Shown: positions 29,308 to 38,953 of the stretch, in pieces
How the letters are laid out: each line of letters starts with the position of its first letter
Numbering within the stretch: the stretch's first letter is position 1
Origin: Tolumonas osonensis
GTDB taxonomy: Bacteria > Pseudomonadota > Gammaproteobacteria > Enterobacterales > Aeromonadaceae
Direction: 5' to 3'
NCBI RefSeq assembly: GCF_014202415.1
Contig: NZ_JACHGR010000011.1
Location: forward strand, 1-64,000
Length of the DNA: 64,000 nt
Notes under the pieces: generated by a model
Told to the model about the DNA's origin: nothing
Databases searched by the model: none
Seen by the model: only the letters and a program-made list of their open reading frames with translations
Translations under genes and position numbers: made by a program

Positions 29308-30222
29308 TTACAGATCGTCGCGCTGCCACAGCCAGGCGGCGCCGCGGACGCCGCTGGAGTCGCCGTGCAGCGCCTTGTGTACCGGGGTTTCGCACTCACC
29401 ACCAAAGACATACTCTTTCATCAGGCGCGGGATGTTGTCGTAGATACGGTCAACGTTACTCATGCCGCCGCCCAGTACGATCACGTCCGGGTCCATCAGG
29501 TTGACGGCATGGGCCAGCGCCTTGGCCAGACGACGCTCGTAGTCCTCAATTGCCTTGATCGCGGCGGTATCGCCCTGTGCCACCAGCGCCATGATTTCGG
29601 CGCCTTTCAGTTCCCTGCCGGTGTCGAATTTATAGCTGTTGGCGAAGCCGGTGCCGGAAACATACGTCTCGATGCAGCCTTTTTTGCCGCAGTAGCAGGG
29701 CGTCGCGTTCTGATACTTCCACTCTTCCTCGTCGATCCAGGGCAGCGGGTTATGGCCGAATTCACCGGCAATCCCGTTACCACCGGCATGCACATGGCCG
29801 TTGATGGCGATGCCGGAACCGCAACCGGTGCCGATGATCACCGCAAATACCAGTTTGCCGCCGGCGCCGGCACCGTCAGTGGCTTCTGACACGGCCAGAC
29901 AGTTGGCATCGTTGGCGACGCGGACCGGACGATCCAGCAGCGCTTCCAGATCCTTATCCAGCGGCTGGCCGTTCAGCCAGGTGGAGTTGGCGTTTTTCAC
30001 CTTGCCGGTGAACGGCGAGATGGTGCCGGGAATGCCCAAACCGACCGAGCCTTTTCTCCCGGTGGCCGCTTCGGCATCCAGTACCAGCCCCTTGATGGCT
30101 TCCAGTGTTTGCCGATAATCATGCCGCGGGGTTGGCACCCGCTTGCGGAACAATTCACCCCCATCGCTGTCCAGCGCGATGACTTCAATTTTGGTGCCGC
30201 CTAAATCAATTCCGATACGCAC
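29308..30222 (-). CDS. mak: Fructokinase Mak (ROK family)
   Basis: Mak phosphorylates fructose, and weakly mannose, to the 6-phosphate with ATP in the cytoplasm. The 304-aa ROK kinase has the phosphate-binding [14 protein letters not shown], the substrate site [16 protein letters not shown], the catalytic ANDANCLA, the ROK signature around [15 protein letters not shown], and a zinc site in [14 protein letters not shown]. The C-terminal [27 protein letters not shown] is very close to E. coli Mak. It is a single gene with its own terminator, divergent from the response regulator. Fructose released by a sugar isomerase, such as the lyxose isomerase encoded nearby, could be a substrate, but that link is speculative. 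Confidence 0.93.
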   Translation of the reverse strand: MRIGIDLGGTKIEVIALDSDGGELFRKRVPTPRHDYRQTLEAIKGLVLDAEAATGRKGSVGLGIPGTISPFTGKVKNANSTWLNGQPLDKDLEALLDRPVRVANDANCLAVSEATDGAGAGGKLVFAVIIGTGCGSGIAINGHVHAGGNGIAGEFGHNPLPWIDEEEWKYQNATPCYCGKKGCIETYVSGTGFANSYKFDTGRELKGAEIMALVAQGDTAAIKAIEDYERRLAKALAHAVNLMDPDVIVLGGGMSNVDRIYDNIPRLMKEYVFGGECETPVHKALHGDSSGVRGAAWLWQRDDL

Positions 30223-30354
30223 TTTTCATTTCCTCGTCTTGTTTGTTGCCGGCTGACGCAGGTCAGCTCACAGTTCATTGTTTGTTCTCTGGTCTCGCAA
30301 TCACAAATGACTACAATTTGTTTCATTGATTTTCAGTACGGGCCTGCATAAAAA

Positions 30355-31095
30355 ATGAAAACCAAAATTCTGGTTGTGGATGATGACATCGCGATCTGCG
30401 AACTGCTGACGGACGTGCTCGGCGAGCATGTATTCGACGTCAGAACCTGTCATCGTGCCCAATCCGCGTTGCAGACATTGCAGCAGGAACCGGATATCGC
30501 GTTGGTCCTGCTGGATCTGATGTTGCCCGACATGAGCGGACTGTTATTGTTACAGCAAATCCGCATGCAATTCCCCGATCTGCCCGTGATTATGCTCACC
30601 GGTCTGGCGACGGAATCCGACATGATCGTCGGTCTGGAAATGGGCGCGGATGATTACATCGCCAAACCGTTTGTCCCCCGTATCGTGGTGGCCCGCGTGA
30701 AAGCGGTGTTGCGACGTACGCCGGTCAGTGAAAATCCGCAACGCCGGGTGGTGGTGCCGGTCAGCGGCCCCGGTTACCGTTTTGACGGCTGGCTGCTTAA
30801 CACCCATACCGGTCGGCTGCATACACCGGATGGCGACGATATCGAGCTGACGCAGGGCGAGTATTCGCTGCTGACGGTACTGCTGAAAAACGCGCGCAAG
30901 GTGCTGACACGCGATCAGTTGCTGGAAATGACCCACAGTGATGCGCTCGACGTGTTTGACCGTACTATCGATGTGCTGATCATGCGTCTGCGCCGCAAAA
31001 TTGAACCCAATCCGAAACAGCCGGAATACATCCGTACCATCCGTGGCGCGGGTTATGTCATGTCGCGGGAAGTCACGGTTGTGCATAAGGCCTGA
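30355..31095 (+). CDS. OmpR-family response regulator
   Basis: This 246-aa two-domain regulator has a receiver domain at about residues 1-120, with acidic pocket VVDDD, phospho-acceptor Asp54 in LLDLMLPD, Thr in MLTG and Lys in DDYIAKPF. A winged-helix DNA-binding domain follows, with LTQGEYSLLTVLL and the recognition region FDRTIDVLIMRLRRKIE, ending in IRTIRGAGYVM. The gene is convergent with the sugar operon: its TGA ends at 31095 and the PfkB gene's stop begins at 31096. No kinase is adjacent. The hybrid kinase at the other end of the sugar operon is the best partner candidate. The two would enclose their likely target operon. Confidence 0.9.
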   Translation: MKTKILVVDDDIAICELLTDVLGEHVFDVRTCHRAQSALQTLQQEPDIALVLLDLMLPDMSGLLLLQQIRMQFPDLPVIMLTGLATESDMIVGLEMGADDYIAKPFVPRIVVARVKAVLRRTPVSENPQRRVVVPVSGPGYRFDGWLLNTHTGRLHTPDGDDIELTQGEYSLLTVLLKNARKVLTRDQLLEMTHSDALDVFDRTIDVLIMRLRRKIEPNPKQPEYIRTIRGAGYVMSREVTVVHKA

Positions 31096-32121
31096 TCACC
31101 CGTTATGGTCGGTGGCTTGGGCGGCGATATAGGCCTGCAGTTCACCGAGTGGCGCCGCGCCGTCAATGGCGTTGGTGCTGCGCAGGTTGAAACGGGCGCA
31201 GGCGTTGCCCAGTTGCAGGGTTTCGCGCAGTCCCCAGTGCTGATGCAGACCGTATAACACCCCGGCACAGAAGGCATCGCCGGCACCGACCGTGCCGGCA
31301 ATCTCCTGCGGTTCCACCCAGTACGACGGTATAAACAGACTTTCGCCCTGACGATTTTCCGCCCAGGCGCCTTCCGGACAGTGAATCACCACCACCTGTT
31401 TCACTCCCTGTTGCAGCAGTTTTCCGGCCGCATGCGGGATCTGGATCAGATCCGGCGTGCCGTCGGGCGTGCGTAATGACTGCCCGGTCAGGGTCGCGGC
31501 TTCCAGCTCATTGATGATCAGATAATCCACATACGGCAGCGTCGGCAAAACTACCCGTTGCGCCCGGGCGGGATCATCGACAGACACCAGATCGAGCGCG
31601 GTGAGATAGCCTTTCTGCTGTAACTGATGGAACAGCCGGGCTGCGGTTACACCATAGTCCGGATCGGCGGTTTCCAGCTGTTGCAGCAGTAACAGGTAGG
31701 CCAGATGCACAATCCGGTGCTGACTGTGCAAGCCGTAAAGGATCTGGGGATCAAACGCGGCGTTGCAGCCGTGGGCATGAAAGAAGGTCCGCTGTCCGTT
31801 GCGGTGATTGGTCATCACCTGCGTCATGCTGGTCGGCAAGGCCGCCGTTTGCAGCCAGCGGCAGTCAATATCGTCCTCCAGCAGACACTGGCGGATAAAC
31901 TCGCCATCCAGATCATCCCCGACCAGTCCGGCAGCGGCCAGCGGCAGGCCGGTCTTCATCCGCGCCAGGGTCCGCAACACATTCGGTACCGCACCGCCGG
32001 TCGCGCTTTCACTGTGCAGAATGGTGGCCAGTCGTCCCTGTTCCGGCCAGTCATCGATCAGATGGACATGATCGACCAGCAGGGTGCCGGCCGCGAGAAT
32101 GCCGTAGCGGGGGGGAGTCAT
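31096..32121 (-). CDS. PfkB-family sugar kinase
   Basis: This 341-aa ribokinase-fold kinase has the N-terminal GTLLVDHVHLIDDWP and ATGGAVPNVLRTLARM substrate loop. The C-terminal PfkB signature is GTVGAGDAFCAGVLYGLH, with the catalytic Asp in GAGD. It overlaps the aldolase gene by 4 nt (ATGA) and ends the sugar operon. It could phosphorylate a ketose or ketose phosphate at C1 to give the substrate of the neighbouring aldolase. Which sugar is not readable from sequence. It ends directly against the stop codon of the convergent response regulator, with no room for a terminator. Confidence 0.82.
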   Translation of the reverse strand: MTPPRYGILAAGTLLVDHVHLIDDWPEQGRLATILHSESATGGAVPNVLRTLARMKTGLPLAAAGLVGDDLDGEFIRQCLLEDDIDCRWLQTAALPTSMTQVMTNHRNGQRTFFHAHGCNAAFDPQILYGLHSQHRIVHLAYLLLLQQLETADPDYGVTAARLFHQLQQKGYLTALDLVSVDDPARAQRVVLPTLPYVDYLIINELEAATLTGQSLRTPDGTPDLIQIPHAAGKLLQQGVKQVVVIHCPEGAWAENRQGESLFIPSYWVEPQEIAGTVGAGDAFCAGVLYGLHQHWGLRETLQLGNACARFNLRSTNAIDGAAPLGELQAYIAAQATDHNG

Positions 32122-32981
32122 GTTGCTTGCCCTGCGCTGCCGAACACTTGCATCTGTCCTTCCACGGTTTGCTGAATGGCCGCTTCAATATCCATCAGCA
32201 TGTGCGCCAGTTCGTCATAGGCAGTTTCGCGGTGCTGCATGGCCTGTTCCACGGCAACCAGCGCGCTTTGTGACATGCCGGTGTAGAAATTGATTTTGTG
32301 GATACCGAGCGAAATCGCTTTGCGAAAATCGGCATCGCTGATGCCGGAACCGCCGTGCAGTACCAGCGGCAGCCCGGTCTGTTCGCGGATCGCCTGCAGA
32401 CGCGGGAAGTCGAGCTGAGGTTCGCCGCGATATTTGCCGTGGACGTTACCGATGGCGACGGCCAGCGCGTCAATCCCGGTACGGGTGACAAAATCGGTGG
32501 CCTTGGCCGGATCGGTAAACTTGCTGCTGTCACAGGAACCGTAGAGCGAACCGCCTTCATCGCCACCGACCGCGCCCAGTTCCGCTTCGACCGAAATGCC
32601 CAGTGCATGGCACATTTTTACCACTTCCGCAGTCTGGCGGATATTCTCTTCATAGCTTAGCCCGGAGCCATCAAACATCACCGAGGTAAAGCCCAGACGG
32701 ATGGCTTTCATGATGGCATCGAAACTGGTGCCGTGATCGAGGTTCAGCACCACCGGAATATTGTGCAGGGCTGCTTCGGCTTTGATGGCGGCACAGATCG
32801 CGTCCAGTGAAACGTATTTAAAATGCACTTCGGCAATATTGATGATGAACGGCGAGCGTTGCGCTTCTGCGGCGGCAAACAGCGCCCGCAGGAAGTGGGT
32901 ATCCAGCACGTTAAAGGCGCCCAGCGCATAACCATGTTCACGCGCGTGGGATAAACCCTGAGCAAGAGAAATCAGTGGCAT
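32118..32981 (-). CDS. Class II ketose-bisphosphate aldolase (FbaA/GatY/KbaY family)
   Basis: This 287-aa zinc-dependent aldolase cleaves a ketose phosphate or bisphosphate to DHAP and an aldehyde. It shows the zinc-binding NLDHGTSFDAIMKAI, the VMFDGSGL segment, EAELGAVGGDEGG, IGNVHGKYRGEPQLDF with a zinc His, and the phosphate-binding LHGGSGISD. Length and motifs fit the tagatose-/fructose-bisphosphate aldolase subgroup. It lies between lyxose isomerase (12 nt upstream) and the PfkB kinase (4-nt overlap). The natural substrate depends on the kinases of the cluster and is unresolved: fructose, tagatose or xylulose phosphates are possible. Confidence 0.87.
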   Translation of the reverse strand: MPLISLAQGLSHAREHGYALGAFNVLDTHFLRALFAAAEAQRSPFIINIAEVHFKYVSLDAICAAIKAEAALHNIPVVLNLDHGTSFDAIMKAIRLGFTSVMFDGSGLSYEENIRQTAEVVKMCHALGISVEAELGAVGGDEGGSLYGSCDSSKFTDPAKATDFVTRTGIDALAVAIGNVHGKYRGEPQLDFPRLQAIREQTGLPLVLHGGSGISDADFRKAISLGIHKINFYTGMSQSALVAVEQAMQHRETAYDELAHMLMDIEAAIQQTVEGQMQVFGSAGQAT

Positions 32982-32993
32982 AACAGTAGCTCC

Positions 32994-33683
32994 TTAAAGT
33001 GGCAGAAAACGGGGATATTCGTTACACAGCAAGTGTAGTGGATCAGTGTCCTCTTCGATTTCACTGAACCGGGATTGCGGCTGCAGGAAGCGGTTATCGC
33101 GACGATCATCATTTACCATCGACACTTCACCGAGGATCACCGGACCCTGTCCGGGCTCGGCCCAGAACGAGTGATACAGGCCCTGGGTCAGCGAGATACT
33201 CTGTCCGGCGCTCAGGCACAACCGGCTACCGGCCTTGTGTCGCTGGCGTTCGCCATCAAGGACGACTTCCACATCGGTCGTGTCACACTGTTCATCCGGA
33301 GTGCGGTTATACAGTTCAATAATCAGCTTGCCGCCGCCCCGGTGGATAATGTCTTCCATCTTGTACCAGTGGAAATGCAGCGGGGTCTGCTGACCTTCGC
33401 GGCTGATCATGATTTTTTCCGCATAGGGTTTCGGATAGGGTTTGCCGCCAACCGACCCGTTGCGTAGGGTAAACAGCGTCAGTCCGGTATTGGCAAAATC
33501 GCCGCTGCCCATATCGGTGACATCCCAGCCTAATTGCAGATCGAATACTTCCTGAAAACGGTCTAATTCCCGGGTGGCCCACTCGTGGGGGGTGAAATGC
33601 GCAAACGGCGGCAGGTAGATATTGTTCTGAGCGAAGATCGCTTGTGTTTCGGCAAGGATTTCATTGATCTGAGAGCGACGCAT
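32994..33683 (-). CDS. D-lyxose ketol-isomerase
   Basis: This 229-aa cupin-type isomerase of the D-lyxose isomerase family interconverts D-lyxose and D-xylulose, and commonly D-mannose and D-fructose, with a divalent metal. The metal ligands are visible in TPLHFHWYKMEDI (HxH followed by Glu), with a later His in LYHSFWAE. The active-site stretch GGKPYPKPYAEKIM is intact. No signal peptide. The start follows the xylulokinase stop directly (33684). Its product D-xylulose is the classical substrate of the kinase encoded next to it, giving a coherent two-step route to xylulose 5-phosphate. Confidence 0.85.
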   Translation of the reverse strand: MRRSQINEILAETQAIFAQNNIYLPPFAHFTPHEWATRELDRFQEVFDLQLGWDVTDMGSGDFANTGLTLFTLRNGSVGGKPYPKPYAEKIMISREGQQTPLHFHWYKMEDIIHRGGGKLIIELYNRTPDEQCDTTDVEVVLDGERQRHKAGSRLCLSAGQSISLTQGLYHSFWAEPGQGPVILGEVSMVNDDRRDNRFLQPQSRFSEIEEDTDPLHLLCNEYPRFLPL

Positions 33684-35132
33684 TTACACCTCCTGTTGGC
33701 ATAACCAGCGGGTATATTGCTGATAGCGCAGATAACGCGCCTGCAGCGCTGGTTGGGATTGGGGACGGATGATGGCCGCGGTGGCTGGAATGTGGTGTGC
33801 CATCAGATGTTGCAGCGCCCCCGGTTCCAACGCCAGCCGCGCCAGACGGGCGGCACCAAAGGCGGCGCCGACATCGGCATAGGTCGGCACAATGATGCGG
33901 CACTGGGTGAGATCGGCGATCAGCTGCAGCCAGAAATGGCTGCGGGCACCACCACCGGTGGCGATCATCTGAGCGGGGGCGCAGCCGGCCTGTTGCAGCG
34001 CGCGGTAACCATCGGCCAGTGAAAAGGCAACTCCCTCCAGCACGGCCCGGGCCAGATGGCCGCGCTGACTGTCACTGGACAGACCAAAGAAAGCACCGCG
34101 GACATGGGGCGCATTCCATGGCGTGCGTTCTCCGCTGAGATAGGGGGCAAACAGGACGTCACCGGCTTCATGCTGTTCGGCTTCCTGTGCCAGTTGCGCC
34201 TCGGATATTGAGGTGATCGACGCAAACCAGCTCAGCGAGGAGGCGGCGCTGAGCGTCACCGCCATCTGGTGCCAGCGTCCGGGCAGGGCATGGCAGAAAC
34301 TGTGCACCGCCTGTGCCGGATTGGCATAGTGCTGATCGGCGGCGACAAAGATCACGCCGGACGTGCCGAGCGAGACAAACCCGTCACCGGCCTTGATCAC
34401 GCCAAGACCAATCGCGCTGGCCGCATTGTCACCAGCCCCGGCAACCAGAGGAGTGCCGCGCGGCAAACCCCACGCATCGGCCAGCGAGTCATACAGCGTA
34501 CCGGTGATCTGATTACCTTCGTAAAGTGCCGGCATCTGGCTGGTGGTGAGGTTACAGGCCACCAGCAGCTCTTCGCTCCAGGCGCGGCGGGCGGTATCCA
34601 GCCAGAGCGTTCCGGCACTGTCAGACATGTCGCTGGCGAAATCTCCGCTCATGCGGTAACGCAGATAATCTTTTGGCAGCAGAATGTGGGCGGTTTTGGC
34701 AAAAATAGCCGGCTCGTGACGCTGCACCCAGAGTAGTTTCGGCGCGGTAAACCCGGCCATGACCCGGTTGCCGGTGATGCCGATAAAATCGGCCCGCTGC
34801 TCCAGCCAGCGGCACTCATCGGCGCTGCGGCCGTCGTTCCACAGAATGCAGGGGCGCAGTACACGGCCGTGTTCATCCAGCAGCGTGGCGCCGTGCATCT
34901 GACCGCTGAAGCCAATGGCGCGTAACTGCAGCAGCGCCGGTGCCTGACGGCTTTTGAGTTGTAACATGGCCTGCTGCAGGGCCAGCCACCACGCCTCCGG
35001 ATCCTGTTCACTGAAACCGGGCTGCGGATGCTGTACCGTCAGTGGCACCGTGGCGCTATCGAGCAGATTTTCTTCGTTATCCAGCAGCACGACTTTCAGG
35101 CTGGATGTACCTAAATCAATACCAAGGAACAT
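33684..35132 (-). CDS. xylB: Xylulokinase (FGGY family)
   Basis: This 482-aa FGGY kinase is closest by motif to XylB: MFLGIDLGTSSLKVVLLD (ATP phosphate loop), AIGFSGQMHGATLLD, the catalytic region GAGDNAASAIGLG, GTSGVIF, and the C-terminal ATGGGARSHFWLQL. It phosphorylates D-xylulose at C5. No xylose isomerase gene is present; D-lyxose isomerase lies immediately downstream instead. A terminator hairpin separates it from the upstream binding-protein gene, so it may be read through at reduced level. Related FGGY kinases act on other ketoses, so the substrate is likely but not certain. Confidence 0.85.
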   Translation of the reverse strand: MFLGIDLGTSSLKVVLLDNEENLLDSATVPLTVQHPQPGFSEQDPEAWWLALQQAMLQLKSRQAPALLQLRAIGFSGQMHGATLLDEHGRVLRPCILWNDGRSADECRWLEQRADFIGITGNRVMAGFTAPKLLWVQRHEPAIFAKTAHILLPKDYLRYRMSGDFASDMSDSAGTLWLDTARRAWSEELLVACNLTTSQMPALYEGNQITGTLYDSLADAWGLPRGTPLVAGAGDNAASAIGLGVIKAGDGFVSLGTSGVIFVAADQHYANPAQAVHSFCHALPGRWHQMAVTLSAASSLSWFASITSISEAQLAQEAEQHEAGDVLFAPYLSGERTPWNAPHVRGAFFGLSSDSQRGHLARAVLEGVAFSLADGYRALQQAGCAPAQMIATGGGARSHFWLQLIADLTQCRIIVPTYADVGAAFGAARLARLALEPGALQHLMAHHIPATAAIIRPQSQPALQARYLRYQQYTRWLCQQEV

Positions 35133-35202
35133 GGGGTGGCTCCCAGAAAATTGCCAGTCTGGTCAACGCTCCCGAGGGAAACGGGAAGGCTGACCGCAGT
35201 GG

Positions 35203-35227
35203 CAAAAACGCCGCCTCGCGGCGGCGT
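35203..35227 (-). terminator. Attenuating terminator between sugar-binding protein gene and xylB
   Basis: ACGCCGCC (35208-35215) and GGCGGCGT (35220-35227) form a perfect 8-bp stem with a 4-nt loop. On the minus strand T5 follows. It lies 15 nt after the binding-protein stop and 70 nt before xylB. Confidence 0.8.
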
Positions 35228-35242
35228 GTCATACGGAGTGAA

Positions 35243-36184
35243 TTATTTAACAGTCCAGCCTTTGTAATCCTTCACGTTGTTGCGATCGATCAGGGTTACC
35301 GGAATCAGTACTGGTTCTTTCGGTGCTGGTTTGCCCTGCAGAATGTTGTAACCGATTTCTACTGCTTTGGACGCCATGACCTGTGGATCCTGTGCCGGAG
35401 TAGCCACGAACAGGTTGTTATCGCGTTTCAGTGCTTCTTCCGCATCCGGTGAACCGTCTACACCGACAATGAAGAACTCATTGCGCTGTGCCTGTTTGGC
35501 CGCCAGATCCGCACCGATACCGGTCGGGTCGTTGATGGCGAATACCGCATCAATTTTCGGATGTGCGGCCAGCAGTGATGTCATCACTTCCAGACCACCT
35601 TCGCGGCTGCCTTTACCGTTCTGGTTAGAAGACAGAACCTTGATATCCTTGTACTTGTTCAGGGTATTCATACAACCGTCAACACGGTTGGTCACCGCAG
35701 ATACTGGTGGGCCGTTGATGATCACGACGTCACCGCGACCCTGCAATTTGTCGGCGATGTACTGGCAACCCAGTTCACCGGCCTGAGTGTTGTTGGAGGT
35801 TACAGTGGCATCTGCGCCTTCTGCCGCTACGTCAACTGCGACGACCACGATACCTGCCTGCTGGGCACGTTTAACCGCCGGCGCAATCCCTTTGGAATCG
35901 GCCGCATTCAGTACGATCATATCGACACCGGCTGCGATGAAGTTGTCGATCTGAGTGACCTGCTGACCCAGGTCATAACCGCTGGATACCAGCGTTACCT
36001 TGACGTCCTGACCTGCCAGTTCACGCGCCTTCATTTCCGCACCCTTGGTGATCTGCACGAAGAACGGGTTAGCCAGATCGCCCACGGTAACACCGATGGA
36101 TTTCAGGTCTTTGGCCTGTGCCAGTGGTGCGGTGGTAATGACTGCTGCTGCGAGTAAGGTGGACATCAGTTTGTTCAAACGCAT
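35243..36184 (-). CDS. Periplasmic sugar-binding protein (ribose/RbsB type)
   Basis: This 313-aa precursor has a signal peptide ending APLAQA before KDLKSIGVTVGDLANPFF, the typical N-terminal strand of cluster-B sugar-binding proteins. Further family motifs are QVTQIDNFIAAGVDMIVLNAAD, VVAVDVAAEGADATVTSNN and VFAINDPTGIGA. It gives the ABC transporter its specificity for a pentose or related sugar in the periplasm. GGAG lies 9 nt before the ATG. It sits 73 nt after the permease gene. A strong terminator follows, so this abundant component can be made in excess over the enzymes. Confidence 0.9.
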   Translation of the reverse strand: MRLNKLMSTLLAAAVITTAPLAQAKDLKSIGVTVGDLANPFFVQITKGAEMKARELAGQDVKVTLVSSGYDLGQQVTQIDNFIAAGVDMIVLNAADSKGIAPAVKRAQQAGIVVVAVDVAAEGADATVTSNNTQAGELGCQYIADKLQGRGDVVIINGPPVSAVTNRVDGCMNTLNKYKDIKVLSSNQNGKGSREGGLEVMTSLLAAHPKIDAVFAINDPTGIGADLAAKQAQRNEFFIVGVDGSPDAEEALKRDNNLFVATPAQDPQVMASKAVEIGYNILQGKPAPKEPVLIPVTLIDRNNVKDYKGWTVK

Positions 36185-36257
36185 AATTGTTGTACTCCGC
36201 CGTTGTTGTTAGGGGGTGTTGCGTTATGGTGGGCGCCGTTAGACGCCCGTGTGTGTA

Positions 36258-37259
36258 TTAGGCGCCCGCATGTTTACGGGTACGATATTTGTCGATCAGA
36301 ACTGCAATGATGATCACACAGCCCTTGATTACCAGCTGCCAGAAGTAGGAGACGCCCATCAGAGTCATCCCGTTGTTCATGGCGGCAATAATCAATGCGC
36401 CGATTAATGTGCCGGTGATAGTACCAATACCACCTGACAGACTGGTGCCACCGAGAACCACGGCCGCGATGGCATCCAATTCATAGCCAACGCCCAGGTT
36501 GCCGTTGGCGCTGTACAGACGGGAAGCACTCATGATCCCGCCCAGACCTGACATCAGACCACTCATGGCATACACGAAGGTCAGTACCATACCGACTTTG
36601 ATACCGGTCAGACGTGCGGCGTTGGCATTGCCACCCACAGCATAGACGTGCATCCCCAGCGTGGTTTTGCGCAGAATGAACCAGCAGGCGGCAATCACCA
36701 CAAAGCCGATCACGACCAGCCATGGGATAGGGCCCAGATAGGAGTTACCGATCCATTCAAAGCTGATGTTGTTGTTGATCACCGTGGTGCCGTCCGCCAG
36801 CAGATAAGCGGCCCCGCGCAGTGCGGTATAGGTCCCCAATGTGGCGATGAAGGGTGGCAAGCCGATATACGCCACCATGATACCGTTCAGGGTACCCATC
36901 AGCAGGCCGCCCATCAGCGCGACCGGAATCGCCAGCATGCCGAGTGACGGATCCAGCGAGGTCACCATCGCCATCACCGCAGTGGTACCGAGGATGGAGC
37001 CGACCGACAGGTCGATCCCGCCGGTGATGATGACAAAGGTCATCCCGGCTGCCAGTACCATGTTGATGGAGGACTGACGCACGATGTTCATCAGGTTGGA
37101 TTCGGTAGCAAAGTTTGGCGTCATCAGAGCGAAGCCGATACAGATCAGGATCAGAACGGGTAAGATCCCTACCGACTGCATGACGCTGTGCAGCGTAAAT
37201 TTCTTGCTCGGGCCTGCGGCCGCGGCGTTGGTATTGGGTGTGCTCATAGCGTTACTCAT
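36258..37259 (-). CDS. Ribose-type ABC transporter permease
   Basis: This is a 333-aa membrane protein of the RbsC type, about ten hydrophobic segments after a polar N-terminal tail rich in Asn/Ala. The family motif GGIDLSVGSILG and the coupling-loop region AIAAVVLGGTSLSGGIGTI are present. The longer frame from 37391 overlaps the ATPase gene and lacks family character. The ATG at 37259, with GAGAG 8 nt upstream, is preferred, and Met five codons in (37247) is an alternative. It presumably dimerises and works with the ATPase encoded 13 nt upstream and the binding protein downstream. Confidence 0.9.
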   Translation of the reverse strand: MSNAMSTPNTNAAAAGPSKKFTLHSVMQSVGILPVLILICIGFALMTPNFATESNLMNIVRQSSINMVLAAGMTFVIITGGIDLSVGSILGTTAVMAMVTSLDPSLGMLAIPVALMGGLLMGTLNGIMVAYIGLPPFIATLGTYTALRGAAYLLADGTTVINNNISFEWIGNSYLGPIPWLVVIGFVVIAACWFILRKTTLGMHVYAVGGNANAARLTGIKVGMVLTFVYAMSGLMSGLGGIMSASRLYSANGNLGVGYELDAIAAVVLGGTSLSGGIGTITGTLIGALIIAAMNNGMTLMGVSYFWQLVIKGCVIIIAVLIDKYRTRKHAGA

Positions 37260-37272
37260 TCCTGTTTCTCTC

Positions 37273-38796
37273 TCATGCCACTTCCGCGCCGGCCATGTGG
37301 TGGGTTGCCCCGGTAGCCAGCTCCATAATGTTTTCCTGGGTGATCGCTTCACCGTCCAGTTCACCGACAATGCTGCCGGCGCGCATGACATAGACGCGAT
37401 CGCTCATACCGACAATTTCCGGTAACTCGCTGGAGATCATCAGAATGGCCACGCCTTTACGCGCCATGTCTGTCATCATCCGGTAGATTTCGCTTTTCGC
37501 ACCGACATCGACCCCACGGGTCGGTTCGTCCAGGATCAGCAGCTTTGGATGGATGGCGACCCAGCGGGAGATCAGCAGTTTTTGCTGGTTGCCGCCCGAC
37601 AGGCTGCCGGATGCCACCTGACTGTGCGGCACGCGGATATTCAGGGTTTTGATGGCGGTATCGCTGATCGCACGGTTTTTCTTCTCGTTCAGGACGCCGT
37701 GGAAGCTATCCCGTTCGATGGTGGCCATCACGATGTTGTCGTGCACCGTCATTTCCAGGAACAGTCCCTGTTCTTTACGGTTTTCGGTCAGGAAGCCGAT
37801 GCCGCAATCAATCGCATCCCGGGGGCTGCGGATTTCCAGCGGCTTGCCTTTCAGCTTGATGTTGCCGGCACTGATTTTACGGGCACCGAAAATCATCTGG
37901 GCCAGCTCAGAGCGGCCGGCGCCGACCAGACCGGACAGGCCGACGATCTCACCGGCGCGGACATTCAGGGTGCCGGACAGCACTTTGTCTTCATCGGTCA
38001 GATCGGTGCATTCCAGCACCAGGTCACCTTTCGGAATGGTACGGTCCTTGTTGAACAGATCATTCAGCGGACGGCCTACCATCATGCGCACCAGTTCACT
38101 GGCAGAGAGTTCATTACGCATCAGGCTGCCGATGTACTGACCATCACGCAGCACACTGACGCGATCCGACAGTTCATAAATCTCGGCCATACGATGGCTG
38201 ATATAGATGATGGCCAGCCCTTCGCTGCGCAGTTTCTTGATCAGCGCAAACAGCATGTCGGTTTCACGGGAGGAGAGGGCTGCGGTCGGCTCATCCATCA
38301 CCAGTACCCGGCTCTTGCGATGCAGGGCGCGGGCGATTTCGACCTGCTGCTGCTCGGCGATGCTCAGGTGGGAGACTTTGGCCGACGCTTTAAAGCGGGC
38401 GGCCAGACGATCCAGCACGATTTGGGTTTCTTCTTCCATTTTCTGCCGGTTGACCATCCCGTTACGGGTGATTTCCGAACCGAGGAAGATGTTTTCGGCG
38501 ACGGTCAGATTCGGTGCCAGATTGATTTCCTGATAAATCAGGGTAATACCGGCATTCAGCGCATCTTTCGGACCGTTGATGGTAAAGGGTTTGCCATCAA
38601 TGTAGATCTCACCGGCGGTCGCGGTATAGGCGCCAGCCAGGATTTTCATCAGGGTACTTTTACCCGCGCCGTTTTCTCCCATCAGCGAATGCACTTCGCC
38701 GGGATAGATTGTCAGGCTGACATCTTTCAGCGCATAGAACTGTCCGAAGCGTTTGGCGATGTTTCGCATCTCCAGAATGGGTTGTTGCTCGCTCAT
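37273..38796 (-). CDS. Ribose-type ABC transporter ATPase (RbsA-like, two ATPase domains)
   Basis: This 507-aa protein has two tandem ABC domains. The first has Walker [10 protein letters not shown] and signature [15 protein letters not shown]. The second has the degenerate loop [16 protein letters not shown] and [15 protein letters not shown], typical of the RbsA/XylG/AraG family. It energises import of the sugar bound by the periplasmic protein. The start at 38796 is preferred: GAGG lies 6 nt upstream and [20 protein letters not shown] begins the domain. The frame from 38880 adds 28 unsupported residues. It is the first gene of the operon, divergent from the hybrid kinase. Confidence 0.92.
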   Translation of the reverse strand: MSEQQPILEMRNIAKRFGQFYALKDVSLTIYPGEVHSLMGENGAGKSTLMKILAGAYTATAGEIYIDGKPFTINGPKDALNAGITLIYQEINLAPNLTVAENIFLGSEITRNGMVNRQKMEEETQIVLDRLAARFKASAKVSHLSIAEQQQVEIARALHRKSRVLVMDEPTAALSSRETDMLFALIKKLRSEGLAIIYISHRMAEIYELSDRVSVLRDGQYIGSLMRNELSASELVRMMVGRPLNDLFNKDRTIPKGDLVLECTDLTDEDKVLSGTLNVRAGEIVGLSGLVGAGRSELAQMIFGARKISAGNIKLKGKPLEIRSPRDAIDCGIGFLTENRKEQGLFLEMTVHDNIVMATIERDSFHGVLNEKKNRAISDTAIKTLNIRVPHSQVASGSLSGGNQQKLLISRWVAIHPKLLILDEPTRGVDVGAKSEIYRMMTDMARKGVAILMISSELPEIVGMSDRVYVMRAGSIVGELDGEAITQENIMELATGATHHMAGAEVA

Positions 38797-38953
38797 CATC
38801 TGCCTCATGTGAAGTTTCATGGCAGCAGTAAAACACCGCTGTGTAAATGGCGTATGTTTTGTGTGATTCACAATTGTCATATTGTTAACGGCGCTTTTGT
38901 TCGGGGCAGTGAGCGGCTACTCTGAGCCTCTTGTCTGTTGCGGGATTCTTGTT

